From assembly GCA_036924085.1 (NCBI GenBank), contig JAVGWX010000008.1:54063314-54127313 (forward strand): a stretch of 64,000 nt of DNA. Reading direction: 5' to 3'. A program made the translations under genes and the position numbers. This document shows, in pieces, positions 22,246 through 33,005 of the stretch; within the stretch, counting starts at the first letter, position 1, and the number at the start of each line of letters is the position of its first letter. Below the pieces are notes generated by a model. That model saw only the letters and a list, made by a program, of their open reading frames with translations, was not told the origin of the DNA and ran no database searches. This stretch comes from Ariolimax columbianus (lineage: Eukaryota > Mollusca > Gastropoda > Stylommatophora > Arionidae).

Positions 22246-22689
22246 TATGAGACCCACGGCCTACATATAAACAGACAACCAACGGCTGTAGCAAAGATAG
22301 TCAAAACAAGTAACCACAGTACAATGTGATCTGGGCCTCGGGTGATCTTCCACGTGTTCACGACGTCAAAATGTCAGAATTTGATGAATGTGAAAGGCCT
22401 GGCTGGAGGCCTCGCCGGTCCAACAAATTACTTCCCTGACATTTGTTGATCTCACAAATATTTATCATCACCGCTAATGACCGCCATAGGATGCCGCTTC
22501 GCTTATGTAGACAGCCCTGTTTATTTTTTTACGGACTTGTTGTGGGGTCCTTAACATCCGCAGATATCTTTAGAGAAAGGAATACAAATAGGAGGGTGGG
22601 ACGGTATTAATACGCTGGATACAATTTGTAAGATGACATGACAACAATGACAATATGTTGAATAAATCTACAGGAAACAAAACCAAGTT

Positions 22690-23295
22690 TGGGAGAAATT
22701 ATTTCCTGTCCACGTGACAGTGTCACACTCCTATGTTCCTTTCTGTTCACGTAACAATTAGTGCTACACTCTTACATTCTTTTATGTCTACGTGACATTT
22801 AGTGTCAACTCATAATTGTTTATGTATACGTGACATTTAGTGTCACACCATATTATTTTATGTCTACTTTACATTTATCGTCATACTCTTATATTCCTTT
22901 ATGTTTATGTGACAATTATTGTCACACTTATATTCCTTTCTGTCCATGTGTCATTTAGTGTCACAATCCTCTATTTCTTTCTGTTCACGTGAGTGTTAGT
23001 CACACTCTATATTCTATTCTGTCAACGTGACGATTAGTGTCACACTCTTACATTTCTCTCTGTTCACGTGAAAATTAGTATCTTACCTTTACATTTCTTT
23101 CTGCCCACGTGACAATTAGTGTCACACTCTTATATTTATTTCTGGCCATGGGACAATTAGCGTCACACTCTTATATTTCTTTCTGACCATCTGACAATTA
23201 GTGTCACACTCTTATATTTCTTTCTGACCATGTGACAATTAGTTTCACACTTCTGCACTCCTTTCTTTCCACGTGACTTTTAGTGTCACACTCTG
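22690..23295. repeat. 41-bp minisatellite with an inverted repeat in each unit
   Basis: Fourteen to fifteen units of about 41 bp (exact spacing visible at 23,162 and 23,203). Consensus: TTTCTGTCCACGTGACAATT, then AGTGTCACACTCTTATA. Most units contain GTGACA-ATTAG-TGTCAC, a 6-bp perfect stem with a 5-base loop, preceded by CACGTG. The stem is the most conserved part. Confidence 0.9.
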
Positions 23296-23304
23296 TATGG
23301 TACC

Positions 23305-23570
23305 GAAGATGCAGTATTGAATGAGCTGACAGCAACTAGTAACTCCTAGCTGGCTGCTTCCATCAGGGTCAAACAACCTCAGCTGATCAAAACCCTATTC
23401 ATAGTAGCAAACCAGATACCCAAAAAAAGCTTGCTGAAATGGGATGTGTCTGGCCGAAAGGCGCAGATATCGCATCCTCGCTATAAACTATGTAGCATAA
23501 CAACGTAATTTACATAACGAACTTCGAGAAAGAAGAAGAAGAAGAGGAAGAAGAAGAAGAAGAAAATTTA
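23305..23570 (+). mobile_element. Repeat family E, diverged copy 7
   Basis: GCTAGCTGGC-like head, CATCAGGGTC, a CCAAAAAAAGCTTGCTGAAA core with GGCCGAAAGGCGCAGATATC, GCTATAAACTATG, and a long (GAA)n tail with GAG interruptions to about 23,566. Order and spacing match family E, but identity is clearly lower and the middle GGCTGCAGCAGGG block is lost. An old member or a sister family. Confidence 0.6.
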
Positions 23571-23693
23571 TATATTTTATATTAGGTGTTGTTTTGTTTA
23601 AATATTTCTTTCAAAACTGAAAACCATTTCAATTTTAAATGGATCGATATTTTGCCTACATGTGAATATGGACTGAAATCAAAACACTTAATC

Positions 23694-24062
23694 AGTGGTC
23701 TCGAGGTAAGACGTCGGCCTCGGGTGCTGGAGGTCGCGGGTTCAAATCACGGAAGAGACCGGGATTTTTTCACGTGGACTATCTTATATTTCCCCAGATA
23801 TTTGTGTAGTAGAGATCGGACTCCCGTGTACAGTGTCGTGCACGTTAAAAACCCTCGGCAGTTGGAAATTGAAAAGAGTAGGCCTATCGGCCGCTGCCTG
23901 GGCAAAATTCAAAATGATGTTAAAAATCTAGCCAATCTATAAGGGGATCCTCGCCGGTGCTACGTAGTTCGTGCATTGTGCCGAGATTCTCCAACAATTT
24001 CAATGAGAACAGGATCCTAATGGATTAAACAATGACGTTGATTCTTCGACTAAATTAAACTA
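23694..24062 (+). mobile_element. tRNA-derived SINE family I
   Basis: Head: TGGTCTCGAGGTAAGACGTC (A box region) and GGTCGCGGGTTCAAATCAC (B box), about 45 bp apart as in a tRNA. The body contains GTGCACGTTAAAAACCCTCG, a phrase seen widely in invertebrate SINE-like repeats (recollection, not checked), then GGCCTATCGGCCGCTGCC and a 3' tail with ACTAAATTAAACTAAAC. Only copy in the window. No TSD identified. Confidence 0.65.
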
Positions 24063-24094
24063 AACACTATATCATAATGTTGTATTATAAGTCT

Positions 24095-24425
24095 GAGTCT
24101 TAAGAGACCTGTACTTCTACAGGGGCAGATGCCCCTGTGCAGGTCCCAACTCTTGCGTAAGCTGGATGTAGCCGGAGAAATGATTTCCTGCTTAGCGGGC
24201 TAGGTTCGAGCGGCTTATCACTCCGTTGCGTTGCAACAAGTGCCGCGGAGAGTAGTTTATTAATGTGAAAGTCCATCTTAATTAACTGAAACGCTAGAGC
24301 AAAGTAGACCCGCAGCCTGTTAGGCGCCATCTATGCTGCTCTTAAGAGACCACCTAACCATGTCACACAGTTAGTCCCCTTTTACGACATGCTCTGAGGC
24401 AGTGGGGCTATTCATGTCCATGTCG
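24095..24425 (+). mobile_element. Repeat family C, copy 1
   Basis: Contains a perfect palindrome CAGGGGCAGATGCCCCTG, then TAGCGGGCTAGGTTCGAGCG, GTAGACCCGCAGCCTGTTAG, GCGCCATCTATGCTGCTC, ACCATGTCACACAGTTAGTC and TTTTACGACATGC. Its reverse complement, more diverged, is at 54,450-54,850 and a partial copy at 5,866-6,015. GGTTCGAGC resembles a B box but no full tRNA head is evident. Confidence 0.65.
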
Positions 24426-24510
24426 TACACAAAGATTCCTGTGGACCACTCGGGAATAAAAGTATACACGACAATAAAATATAAACAACGTCAAATATCG
24501 TTCATCTTTT

Positions 24511-24862
24511 GATCAAGGTGCTGAGCAGCGTATGAGCTGCAGTGGTCAGCGTCTCATAGCTGACTGCTAGCGTCAGGGCCAGCGAACCAGAGCTACCAAG
24601 ACCCTTCTACACCTCCAAGCGGTGATCCTGTATAACAGGCTGCAGCAGGGCAGACTGGCTAAGGAGAAGGGATCGAAGAGGGAATGCTAACCCGGTACTA
24701 AAAAAATGCTTGCTGAAGTCGGAGTGTTGGACCGAAACGTGCAAATATCGCAGTCAAGCTGCAAACTACGACACAACGCATTCCGTTCTCTGGACTACAT
24801 TCTGCTACTTAAGCCCTTTAGGTTTTGGTAGCGGGAGATTGAGAACGAACGAAGCCAAGCTA
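24511..24862 (+). mobile_element. Repeat family E, copy 2
   Basis: Full-length copy, GATCAAGGTGCTGAGCAGCG to GAACGAACGAAGCCAAGC, about 95% like copy 1 by eye. Flanks share TATCGTTC (24,496-24,503 and 24,865-24,872), a probable 8-bp target duplication with a few extra bases on the left. Confidence 0.85.
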
Positions 24863-25302
24863 ATTATCGTTCTTGAGTGTGTGACATCTTTAGTGGTGAC
24901 AGCAATCAATGTCCTCCACAGTCCTGGGTTATGAGAACATTCCAGTCCTTGATGTGTTCTTTGTATTCAAGCCATCTTGTCACTCCGTCTCAGAATTTCC
25001 TCACTACCTTACGTTGCTTCTGTTGTTCTCAATATTTACCAGTTGTCAGAACGTTATCCTTGACCTGACTAACAATGTGTCTAATCCATTGTGTTGCTTT
25101 CTTTTTGTTTGTGTTAGCATTGATTTTCTAATACTATTATCTAGTTATAAACTTCAGTTGTTGCTGCTCTTCTTTTTCTTCTTCATCTTCTTTGTCTTTG
25201 TACTTAAAAGGGCATTTTTCTTTACTTGTAGCGTGGCTTACAGAGCAGATGTGATATATGTGCCATTCGATCTAACAGATTCTGTTCCTGCACAGCAAAT
25301 TT

Positions 25303-26049
25303 GTGTATCCCCACGTCTGCCTTTCCAATTTTCTCAGCGAGTCTGCACGGATGCAGACTATTTTCAGAACCGTCATTTGGAGAAGGAATTTGGTTTTGGG
25401 CAGATCTGGTTCGCTAACCTTCATACAAACAGTCAGCCATCTTACGCTGACTGCTACAATCTTCTCCCCTGCATCCTCTGATCCACCTGAGAATTTCACC
25501 TTCCAAAGTACGCTGTACCCCTACCCCGAAACCACACTTATATTTCTGCAATTAATCTTTGCTACGACTTGTAGATTATATAAGTACTCGGATGGAGGTT
25601 GCACTACATTATTTTACAACGAAAACGAAACGATAATTAATCATTTACAACTTAAATTGTCAAGTGTTCTAGCGACAATTAATCATTTACAACTTAAATT
25701 GTCAAGTGCTCTAGAGATAATTAATCATTTACAACTCAAATTGTCAAGTGTTCTAGAGATAACTAATCATTTACAACTTAAATTGTCAGGTGTTCTAGAG
25801 ATAATTAATTATATCCAGCATAATGTGTCTAGTGTTCCAGAGACAATTAATTATATCCAGCATAACGTGTCTAGTGTCCCAGAGACAATTAATTATATCC
25901 AGCATAATGTGTCTAGTGTTCTAGTGACAATTAATTATATCCAGCATAATGTGTCTAGTGTTCTAGAGACAATTAATTATATCCAGCATAATGTGTCTAG
26001 TGTTCTAGAGACAATTAATCAGATACAGCATAAATTTTCTAGTTTATGA
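25303..26049 (+). other. Open frame of 248 codons ending in ten 14-residue repeats
   Basis: The first 105 residues resemble nothing I know. From 25,621 the frame carries ten 42-bp units in phase: four like INHLQLKLSSVLE, then six like INYIQHNVSSVLET, before a TGA at 26,047. Fourteen residues are two heptads, with I/L/V at regular positions, so a translated product could be coiled-coil-like. Against a real gene: the N-terminal part overlaps other long open frames, no splice or promoter context is visible, and a 42-bp minisatellite stays open by arithmetic once one frame lacks stops. Status undecided. Confidence 0.3.
25621..26045. repeat. 42-bp x10 minisatellite with two monomer types
   Basis: Units alternate AATTAATCATTTACAACTTA-type (first four) and AATTAATTATATCCAGCATA-type (last six), joined by GTTCTAGAGAC-like linkers. 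The two types are not mixed, so the array grew from two founders. Confidence 0.9.
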
Positions 26050-26660
26050 TCTCAGGTTTGTGGATGTCACAGTTTTAATGTCTGAAAATGAACAAGTTCT
26101 ACATGAATTAATGGATAAGGAAATAACGTCAGACAAGAACATGGATTGGACATTAACGCCGAGACAACGACAAATATGATCATTCGTAAAGAAGATAAGA
26201 AAGACACTACAGATAAGATAAGAATAAATGATCAAATAATACAACTGGTCAGGACAGTTTCCAACCTTGTAAATATAATAACGGAAGATAACTGAAAGAA
26301 ACACATAAAAGAGAATAGGAATAGACAAAGATGTTTTCATCAATGTGAAACAGACATTGATATGCAACCAAATAATTCACAAACTAAAATTATTTATTCT
26401 GTTTGGCATAGAAATATGGACAATAGACAAATGGTTTGACAGTAGTATTGAAGTTATTAGTTATATAAGAATGAAGTTATTCTCGTGGGTAGACATGAAA
26501 ACAAATAAGGAGGCTTTGGGAAAATTAAGAGTACAATGAGAATGCAGCCTGATCAACTACCACTGCACACTTATAACATGAAGAGGATCTGGTTACATGA
26601 CATGAAGAAGACCGCACGGCAGATGGATAGATTACATAAGAAAAGTAAGTGGAAATAAAT
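26050..26660 (+). pseudogene. LINE RT-to-C-terminal remnant, decayed
   Basis: In three plus frames: VTVLMSENEQVLHELMDKEI (text following the RT catalytic box), KKDKKTTDKIRINDQIIQLV, then IDKDVFINVKQTLICNQIIH and LKLFILFGIEIWTID (equivalent to VLYGCETWTL), IEVISYIRMKLFSWVDMKTN. A dead relative of the elements at 12.6 and 33.4 kb. Confidence 0.7.
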
Positions 26661-26889
26661 ATTTAGTCTTAAGACTGCGCGGAGACTTTAAATCTACAAA
26701 TCCCCTTGATAGACCCCCAGCAAATTGAAAAACTCAATAATTATAGTTTAATTTGTATAACAATGATAAATCTTCATGACCTTGAGATATAGAAGGCCTC
26801 GATATTAAATAGTCGAAGATAACGGTACGGAATGAGCGGTGAATGTCGGGAGACAATCATGATCGCAGAATCTTGTGAGATCAGAATAC

Positions 26890-27366
26890 TGAACGAATTG
26901 AGGGCAGCCTTGGCAAGCATGTCTTACTGGTTTCAGAAAGCAGTGGCATAGTGGATACCATCGCACTGTAACATCAGCGAAAACGGGGAGGCCGACAGTC
27001 TAGCAAAAGAGGGAGCAGAAGTGAAGAATACCTGATCAACTATGAAGAAGCAGACGCCGTATTAAAAAGGGTAAAAACAGTGTTAATGGCAGGAACAACA
27101 CCCCGAACACCACGCTGGGGACGGATACTACCAGCTGCCAGGAAAAGATCAAGTTATCATTCTACGTCTCCGAACTGGTCACAACAGAATGAGACACCAA
27201 ATGTACTCCAAACTCAAGATAGGTGCGACCAGGTTATGCATGACATCAGCACATGTACTTCTGAGAAGAACGAGCTGGCCCCTTCCCTTCCCTTCAGGAG
27301 AAACTGTGGCGGTATTGAGACCCTGGAATAGACAAGAATTTATTGAAGAATTCGGAGACCCAGTCT
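26890..27366 (+). pseudogene. RNase H and C-terminal cluster of an I/Jockey-type LINE
   Basis: Plus frames give LNELRAALASMSYWFQKAVA, WIPSHCNISENGEADSLAKE (end of an RNase H domain), YYQLPGKDQVIILRLRTGHN, RMRHQMYSKLKIGATRLC and a terminal FIEEFGDPV before a stop near 27,366. Family members end with a Cys/His cluster after RLRTGHNRLR. In this copy that cluster is damaged by frameshift. The relation to the element at 62.2 kb is inferred: that one ends at the start of RNase H, this one begins inside it. Confidence 0.75.
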
Positions 27367-27840
27367 AAACGAGTAATGATCAGAAAGGACGCGAAAGATC
27401 TGAATGAACATGAGGTATGAGATTTGACTATGTCATGTTGGTCAGAGGTAAACATTAAGCTTGAAGTTAAGATAAATCGTCATACAGGCATAGATTTAAG
27501 TATAGTAGTTTGTATTAGCAAAAATTCATTGAACGTAAAAACAAAACTCCGAACTAGAGTTAGGCACTGAGTAAAGGATGACTGCAGGCCGAGCGAAGTG
27601 GGTGTAGTTTACTGAGTAGTCTCGCGTTACACTACAGCCAGGAGATCCCTGGCCCATCTTTTCAAGTGCGCCTCGGAATGTAGGAAGATCAACTGTAACG
27701 AGCTACAAAGTAAATGAGTTAACTCATCACGAGTAGCTTTGAACAACAACAAAAACAACCAACAACAACAACAATAACACTGATGAACTCCCTATCTTAC
27801 GGAAATGCTCTACATACTAAAGGCGGATGAATCACAACAA

Positions 27841-28145
27841 TTAACCTTCCTTTGCGTGTCGTAATAGGCGACTAACTAGGAAGAAAGCCCACAAGAATAA
27901 CACAACTGTCACTGCATGTCGTAATAGGCGACTAACTTGGAAGAAAACCCACAAGAATAACACAGCTGTCGCTGCATGTCGTAATAGGCGACTAACTTGG
28001 AAGAAAACCCACAAGAATAACACAGCTGTCACTGAATGTCGTAATAGGCGACTAACTTGGAAGAAAACCCACAAGAATAACACAGCTGTCGCTGTATGTC
28101 GTAATAGGCGAATAACTAGGAAGAAAACCCACAAGAATAACACAA
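27841..28145. repeat. 60-bp x5 array carrying the GTCGTAA-AGGCGACTAA motif
   Basis: Five units of 60 bp: TGTCGTAATAGGCGACTAAC, TTGGAAGAAAACCCACAAGA and ATAACACAGCTGTCACTGCA. The first 19 bases match a motif found at the 3' end of SINEs elsewhere in the window (for example 62,183-62,203). The minus strand stays open as 20-residue repeats (VLFLWVFFQVSRLLRHA), a consequence of the 60-bp period. Confidence 0.9.
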
Positions 28146-28465
28146 CTATCACGTCAAGAAAAGTGACACAGAAACCACCATTACAATAAAACATTCATGG
28201 TTTGATGCATTTTCATGCTAATGTAGTTATGACCCTATCCTACTGGAGGGAAAAGCGTGGTATGAATAAATCACAAAATGTAGATCAGTGATACTATTGA
28301 ATCACCTTAATGGTACTCGAGTATGCAAGAATAAGACAGTTAACCTTCCAAGCATGTCGTGGAAGGCGACCATTGTGGGATGTACATGGAGTTAGCAACG
28401 ACATCATGTAAACCCATTGTTATTGAAACCGCCAATGTAAAAGCTTAAAATAAATTAGAAGACGT

Positions 28466-28985
28466 TTGGCCATGGCAATGCATAAGCTAAACAGCATGCA
28501 CAATTTATGGCATAATACTAAAAAGCAACTAAAACTGAAGATCCCGAGAACATGCATGTTCCCTGTGGCAATGTATGGATGTGAGACATGGACTATGACA
28601 CAAGTAGCAAGGATGAAAATTGTAGCGTTCAAAATAAAATGTTACAGAAGAATCCTAAAAATTCCTTGGATAAAGAAAGTGACAAATAAAACCATTCTAG
28701 AAGACCTGAATTATGAAGAAAACTGCCGCATAAATAATGTTATGTTTTGAAAACGGAACTTTTTCGGCTACGTCAAACATCATGACTGGCTGGAGCGAAC
28801 GGTCATGAAGGACAGGGTACCTAGAAGGCGACGTAGGGGTCGCCCAAGGCGAAGATGTATACAAGGTGTCAAGGATACTCTATACATGAACATGGATCAG
28901 GTGTGAAAATTGACTGCAGACCGAGATGCATATCGTCTGGCTGTTATGAGAGCGACATTCTACAAAGGACATGCTGATGATGTTG
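28466..28985 (+). pseudogene. LINE C-terminal fragment (YGCETWT type)
   Basis: The 94-codon frame reads LKIPRTCMFPVAMYGCETWT, CYRRILKIPWIKKVTNKTIL, EDLNYEENCRINN, then a stop; after it NFFGYVKHHDWLERTVMKDR, RRRRRGRPRRRCIQGV and DRDAYRLAVMRATFYKGHAD. This is the complete post-RT region of an animal endonuclease-RT LINE with one stop near 28,748. No RT core: 5' truncated. Confidence 0.8.
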
Positions 28986-29299
28986 ACTGTAGAAGCTCGT
29001 ACACAGGCATCCTTTAAAACAGGGCGAGACAAATTTGTTGAGGATCTAGAAACCAGGTAAAACATCTAGGAGCCAGGTAAATGCCTGGAGGAAGAAGGAT
29101 GTACGGCGATGGGAAAACTTTGGCGAGTAAATAAGACACAGATCCCCCAACATGTTAGACATACCAGCAAAATTACTAGGTGTCATGGTGCCCAGAGATA
29201 TGTCGTGCTCTGCTGTAAAAGGTTAGTTAGTTGCTCATTGCAAGCGATGGTGGCTACATCACCAGAAGGTTTTATCTTGATCATGTAACGTGCGCTGTG

Positions 29300-29545
29300 T
29301 TTGGATTATAGCGCGAAAGAACTGCGCTGGTCATCGACCTCACTCTCTGGTCTCGAGCTACTTTTGACCAGTGGCAAGACATAAGTCAAGGCTAGAGGTA
29401 ACTAAGGATGCAGGCACTCTGATCAGACTTCCCTTGAGAGCAAGGGTCGTTTGAAACTTGCGGAATTCGATCGCCCACCGTTTCCGTTCATCGCATTTAG
29501 AAGCGAGTGTCTTACCTCTCGACCAGAGCGACCTCTGTAATATAT
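29300..29545 (-). mobile_element. SINE family A, copy 2
   Basis: Read on the minus strand: GGTCGCTCTGGTCGAGAGGT (A-box region), AAGACACTCGC, GGGCGATCGAATTCCGC (B box), then the body with CTTGCCACTGGTC-type and GAGACCAGAGAGTGAGG motifs. Aligns with 1,020-1,262. The central motif also occurs in family B. Confidence 0.7.
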
Positions 29546-29591
29546 GCTTAGTGCTTTAATTGAAGCATAAACGCGAATCATCATAACTTAT

Positions 29592-29640
29592 CTTCATTAT
29601 ACTGGTTTAAAACGCTCTTCAGAATCTGTATACAACCAGT
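29592..29640 (-). mobile_element. Very short CR1-like LINE 3'-end fragment
   Basis: TACTGGTTTAAAACGCTCTT, CAGAATCTGTATACAACCAG matches 3,516-3,558 (3' untranslated end of the CR1-like LINE) at about 80%. It is what an extremely 5'-truncated insertion would leave. Confidence 0.45.
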
Positions 29641-30177
29641 TTATTACTACTAAAATCTGCCATCAAGGTACAACACTAGAATCAAATATGAACAAGAAGT
29701 GCACAGCGACTGCTCAACGTAAATGTCAAAGAACACGTAACATGTAAGGCTATCTACAAGCAGGCCCGTGTCCATGTGTACACACTACACACTCTTAACC
29801 TTGCTGCGATTGTTTACCTGGTGTGTCGAACAGGGCCAAAACTATGCACAGCAATTAATCATAGGCGTCACATTATAGGTAATCTATCCATACCAACGGC
29901 ACCGACCACTGGTAATCAAATATGGCCTGAGGAACAGATTACTACTAAATCGAGTAGAAAAAAGAAATGGCGTTAAACTGCCGTGGGAGTGAGCATGTGA
30001 CAGTTCTCTTCTCCGCTGCCTTTCTTCCGTTAAAAGTAAGCCAGGTAACTATTTACATCTGGGTAGACGGGAGCATCTCGAGATCTGGGGTTGAAGTCAT
30101 ACCTTTACCACGAGAATCCAGCGCTAATATTCAACATTCTATTACACATGAAATATAAAAGAGCACACATTATCTTC

Positions 30178-30292
30178 CTTAGCTTCCACTTTCGTGAAGT
30201 TAGGTTCCACTTTCGTGAACTTAGCTTCCAAGCTTCCACTTTCGTGAACTTAGCTTCCACGTTCGTGAACTTAGCTTCCACGTTCGTGAACA
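30178..30292. repeat. 21-bp array
   Basis: About five units of CTTAGCTTCCACGTTCGTGA plus A, some reading CACTTTCG. Seven-residue periodic frames on both strands (VNLASTF, FTNVEAK) are artefacts of the period. Confidence 0.85.
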
Positions 30293-31454
30293 ATCCCCAA
30301 AACGACTATTTCGTTAGTCATAAAACACTTAGATAAAAGCTATACACGGTATTTCCATTCTCAATGTTCGGTTACCTCACATCTGGGATGTTTTCCTGGC
30401 CATATTAGGCATTACAATTATATACTGAATATTTCCGACTGCCTAGGCACCATGCATTAGAATGTTTCACCTGTTTCGTGTTAGTAGCCTGGATCTCGTC
30501 ATTTGTAGCAGGCCTCACCATCATTAGGCACACGTTAACGACTTGAACCCCCCACACTTGGTCATTGACTGGGGAGGACACGGTGAGCTGAAGTGGGCAC
30601 ACTTTGACATTTTAAGCCTGGTGAAATAGTTCCCGCTCAAGGCAAGTCGCACCTATAAGACATACAACACCAACGGCTCTCATGCCTTACAAGTAAGGGC
30701 GGATCTACTTTGAAACTAATGAAGCTTAACTGGTTAATTCCATAGAGCCGAAATATCGGCGTGCACACTTTGTTGCAATGCTACAGAGCAGATACTTTTT
30801 CTTGCACACTTTGCTGCAATTATAGAGCGCAGATATTTTTGCTGGAACAAATACCGTACTTATCATAAAAAGTGTCTCAATAACCTTTGCATAAATGTAA
30901 AATAATGTACCTATATTTCCTACTGAGAGTTCAAGATTGTCATTATAAATATGTACAACAATCAAACTATGACATAGAGCATGAGTTAAGCTAGAGGGCC
31001 TGCAGTCCTATAGGAGCATTAGAAAAGACTGCACTTCGTGTTTCTAACAAATGTTAGGTCTTCTGAGAAGGGAATTTCTAAAAATAGTAATGTTGAATAC
31101 AAAATAATATTTGCAGTAACAATTTAGAGGTTATTATGAGAGAGGTAAATGAAAAAAAAAACATTTTCTCATAAAATTGACCTAACATGTGTTTTCTTTT
31201 AAGGCCTGCTATTCGTATTGATTAATTTCCTGCTGTTGGTTTACCAAATCCATCCGTCATTTTCATGGTTTTTCACAATATTTCCGTCTAGCTTGACTGC
31301 AGACGGCTTCAATTATTTTTGTTTCTACAGAAATGGTATTGTGTGGAAGTTCTCACGTGATAAACAATACTGTACAATACTTGTATGTAAACATTTTGCT
31401 AGGAAAAAGAGAAGTAAGAGTATTTAGTAAAGTGTGAATCAAAAGATTTTATTC

Positions 31455-31500
31455 TTCCTCTTCTTCTTCTTCTTCTTCTTCTTCTTCTTCTTCTTCTTCG
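31455..31500. repeat. (TTC)n microsatellite
   Basis: About 15 TTC/CTT units. It may be the tail of an old repeat, but no family E body adjoins it. Confidence 0.9.
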
Positions 31501-31754
31501 CTCATCTTCAAGCAATGACTTCAATGACTCTAACAAAGGCAGTTGCTGTACACTGCCGTACAGTTTTCAATGGAAAAACATTAGTTGTTGCCGTGTGCAA
31601 TTTCTTTCCCTAGTTAATGATGGGCAGGATTGCAATATATATTCCTCAATCATGGAAGCTCTGCTACAGATACAAAGGTCCGTAGTGCCAATCTTGAATT
31701 AATTATGAAGGTAACATCTAGTAGGTGTCATTTTGTAAATAGTCAGGGTGGGCC

Positions 31755-31756
<2 letters not shown>

Positions 31757-31789
<33 letters not shown>

Positions 31790-31827
31790 CGTACACGTGC
31801 ACACGCACGCACACACACGCGTTCTAA

Positions 31828-31864
<37 letters not shown>
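31757..31864. repeat. (AT)(AC)(AT) compound microsatellite
   Basis: AT units, then AC/GC-rich dinucleotides, then 19 AT units ending exactly at the mariner end that follows. Confidence 0.9.
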
Positions 31865-31866
<2 letters not shown>

Positions 31867-31975
31867 GAGGCGTGTTCAAATGAAACCGGACCTAACTGTG
31901 CCAAGTGAACATACGTACGATACGCATGATGACGTCACTTCTGCTGTAAAGAGCACGTACCAACTGATATACTAG
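31863..31975 (+). mobile_element. Mariner-like end fragment (copy 3)
   Basis: TACGAGGCGTGTTCAAATGA, AACCGGACCTAACTGTGCC and ATGATGACGTCACTTCTG match the left end at 35,955-36,060. Only about 110 bp remain, directly after an (AT)n tract as at 36,974. Confidence 0.75.
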
Positions 31976-32350
31976 ACCAGATACACTGCGCCAGATATAC
32001 TAGACCAGATACACTATAACAGATACACTGCGCCAGATATACTAGACCAGATACACAATACCAGATACACTATGCCAAAATACACTAGACCAGATACATT
32101 GCGCCAGATATACTAGACCAGATACACTATACCAGATACACTGCGCCAGATATACTTGACCAGATACACTAGACCAGATACACTGTGTCAGATATACTAG
32201 ATCAGATACATTAGACCAGATACACTGTGCCAGATATACTAGACCAGATACACTAGACCAGATACACTAGACCAGATACAATGCGCCAGATATACTAGAC
32301 TAGATACACCAGACCATATGCACTAGACCATATACACTAGACCAGGCTGA
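31970..32350. repeat. CCAGATACACTA short-unit array
   Basis: Roughly 13- to 14-bp units (CCAGATACACTAGA and CCAGATATACTAGA, with GCGCCAGATA variants) repeated about 27 times, loosely arranged in a higher-order pattern of 36-40 bp. Confidence 0.85.
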
Positions 32351-32364
32351 AGACATGAGATAGA

Positions 32365-33005
32365 TGGTACTACGACAATCTAAAGACATAGATACACTAA
32401 TCCTTCTTATTATTATTATTCGTACGCTATCAAACGTCAACCTGTATTTTTTCGAAAAAAGCAGCGGTCATCCTGAGGCTGTCGACACTACATAGAGCTT
32501 GTCTAGTGTTGCCACTGGTGATGGCCACATGTGCTCTCTCTATTCCTTGTATGTCGGGCAGTTTTGCAGCAGATGTTCAGCGGTCATTTTCCCTATACCA
32601 CAAGTACATTCGTCAGTGCCACCTATCTTCAGTTTATTGAATAGGTGGTACCTCAGTCTGTTGTGGCCTGTGCGGAGTCTATACACTAAGCCAATCTAAA
32701 GAGATAGATACACTAAACCAATTTAAAGAGATATATACACTAAACTAATCTAAAGACATAGATACATTAAACCAATCTAAAGACAAAGATAGATACACTA
32801 AACTAATATTAAAACATACACTAAACCAATTTAATGACATAAATAGATACACTAATCTAAACTAAAAACATAGATACACTAAATCAATCTAAAGAGATCG
32901 ATAGATACACTAAACCAATCTAAACACATATATACACTGAACCAATCTAAAGACATAGATACACTGAACCAATCTAAAGACATAGATACACTGAACCAAT
33001 ATGAA
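32365..33005. repeat. 27-bp array, interrupted by a LINE fragment
   Basis: Units AACCAATCTAAAGACATAGA plus TACACTG. One unit lies at 32,372-32,396, then about 290 bp of LINE-derived and other sequence, then 11-12 units from 32,685 to 33,005. The last units are the most uniform. Confidence 0.8.
32470..32690 (-). pseudogene. I/Jockey-type LINE C-terminus with Cys/His cluster
   Basis: Minus frame from 32,690: YRLRTGHNRLRYHLFNKLKI, GGTDECTCGIGKMTAEHLLQ, NCPTYKE, a stop, then EHMWPSPVATLDKLYV. The C-x-C-x8-H-x4-C spacing (Cys 26 and 28, His 37, Cys 42 from the first Tyr) is intact. The fragment is embedded in the 27-bp array. Confidence 0.75.

Noticed and set aside
24909..25481. 190-codon plus frame
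   Set aside because: Composition is Phe/Leu/Ser-biased, overlaps two other open frames, and has no recognisable domain; most likely chance.
27080..27331. 83-codon plus frame as an independent gene
   Set aside because: It is an alternative frame across the RNase H-type LINE C-terminus; the meaningful text lies in the neighbouring frame.
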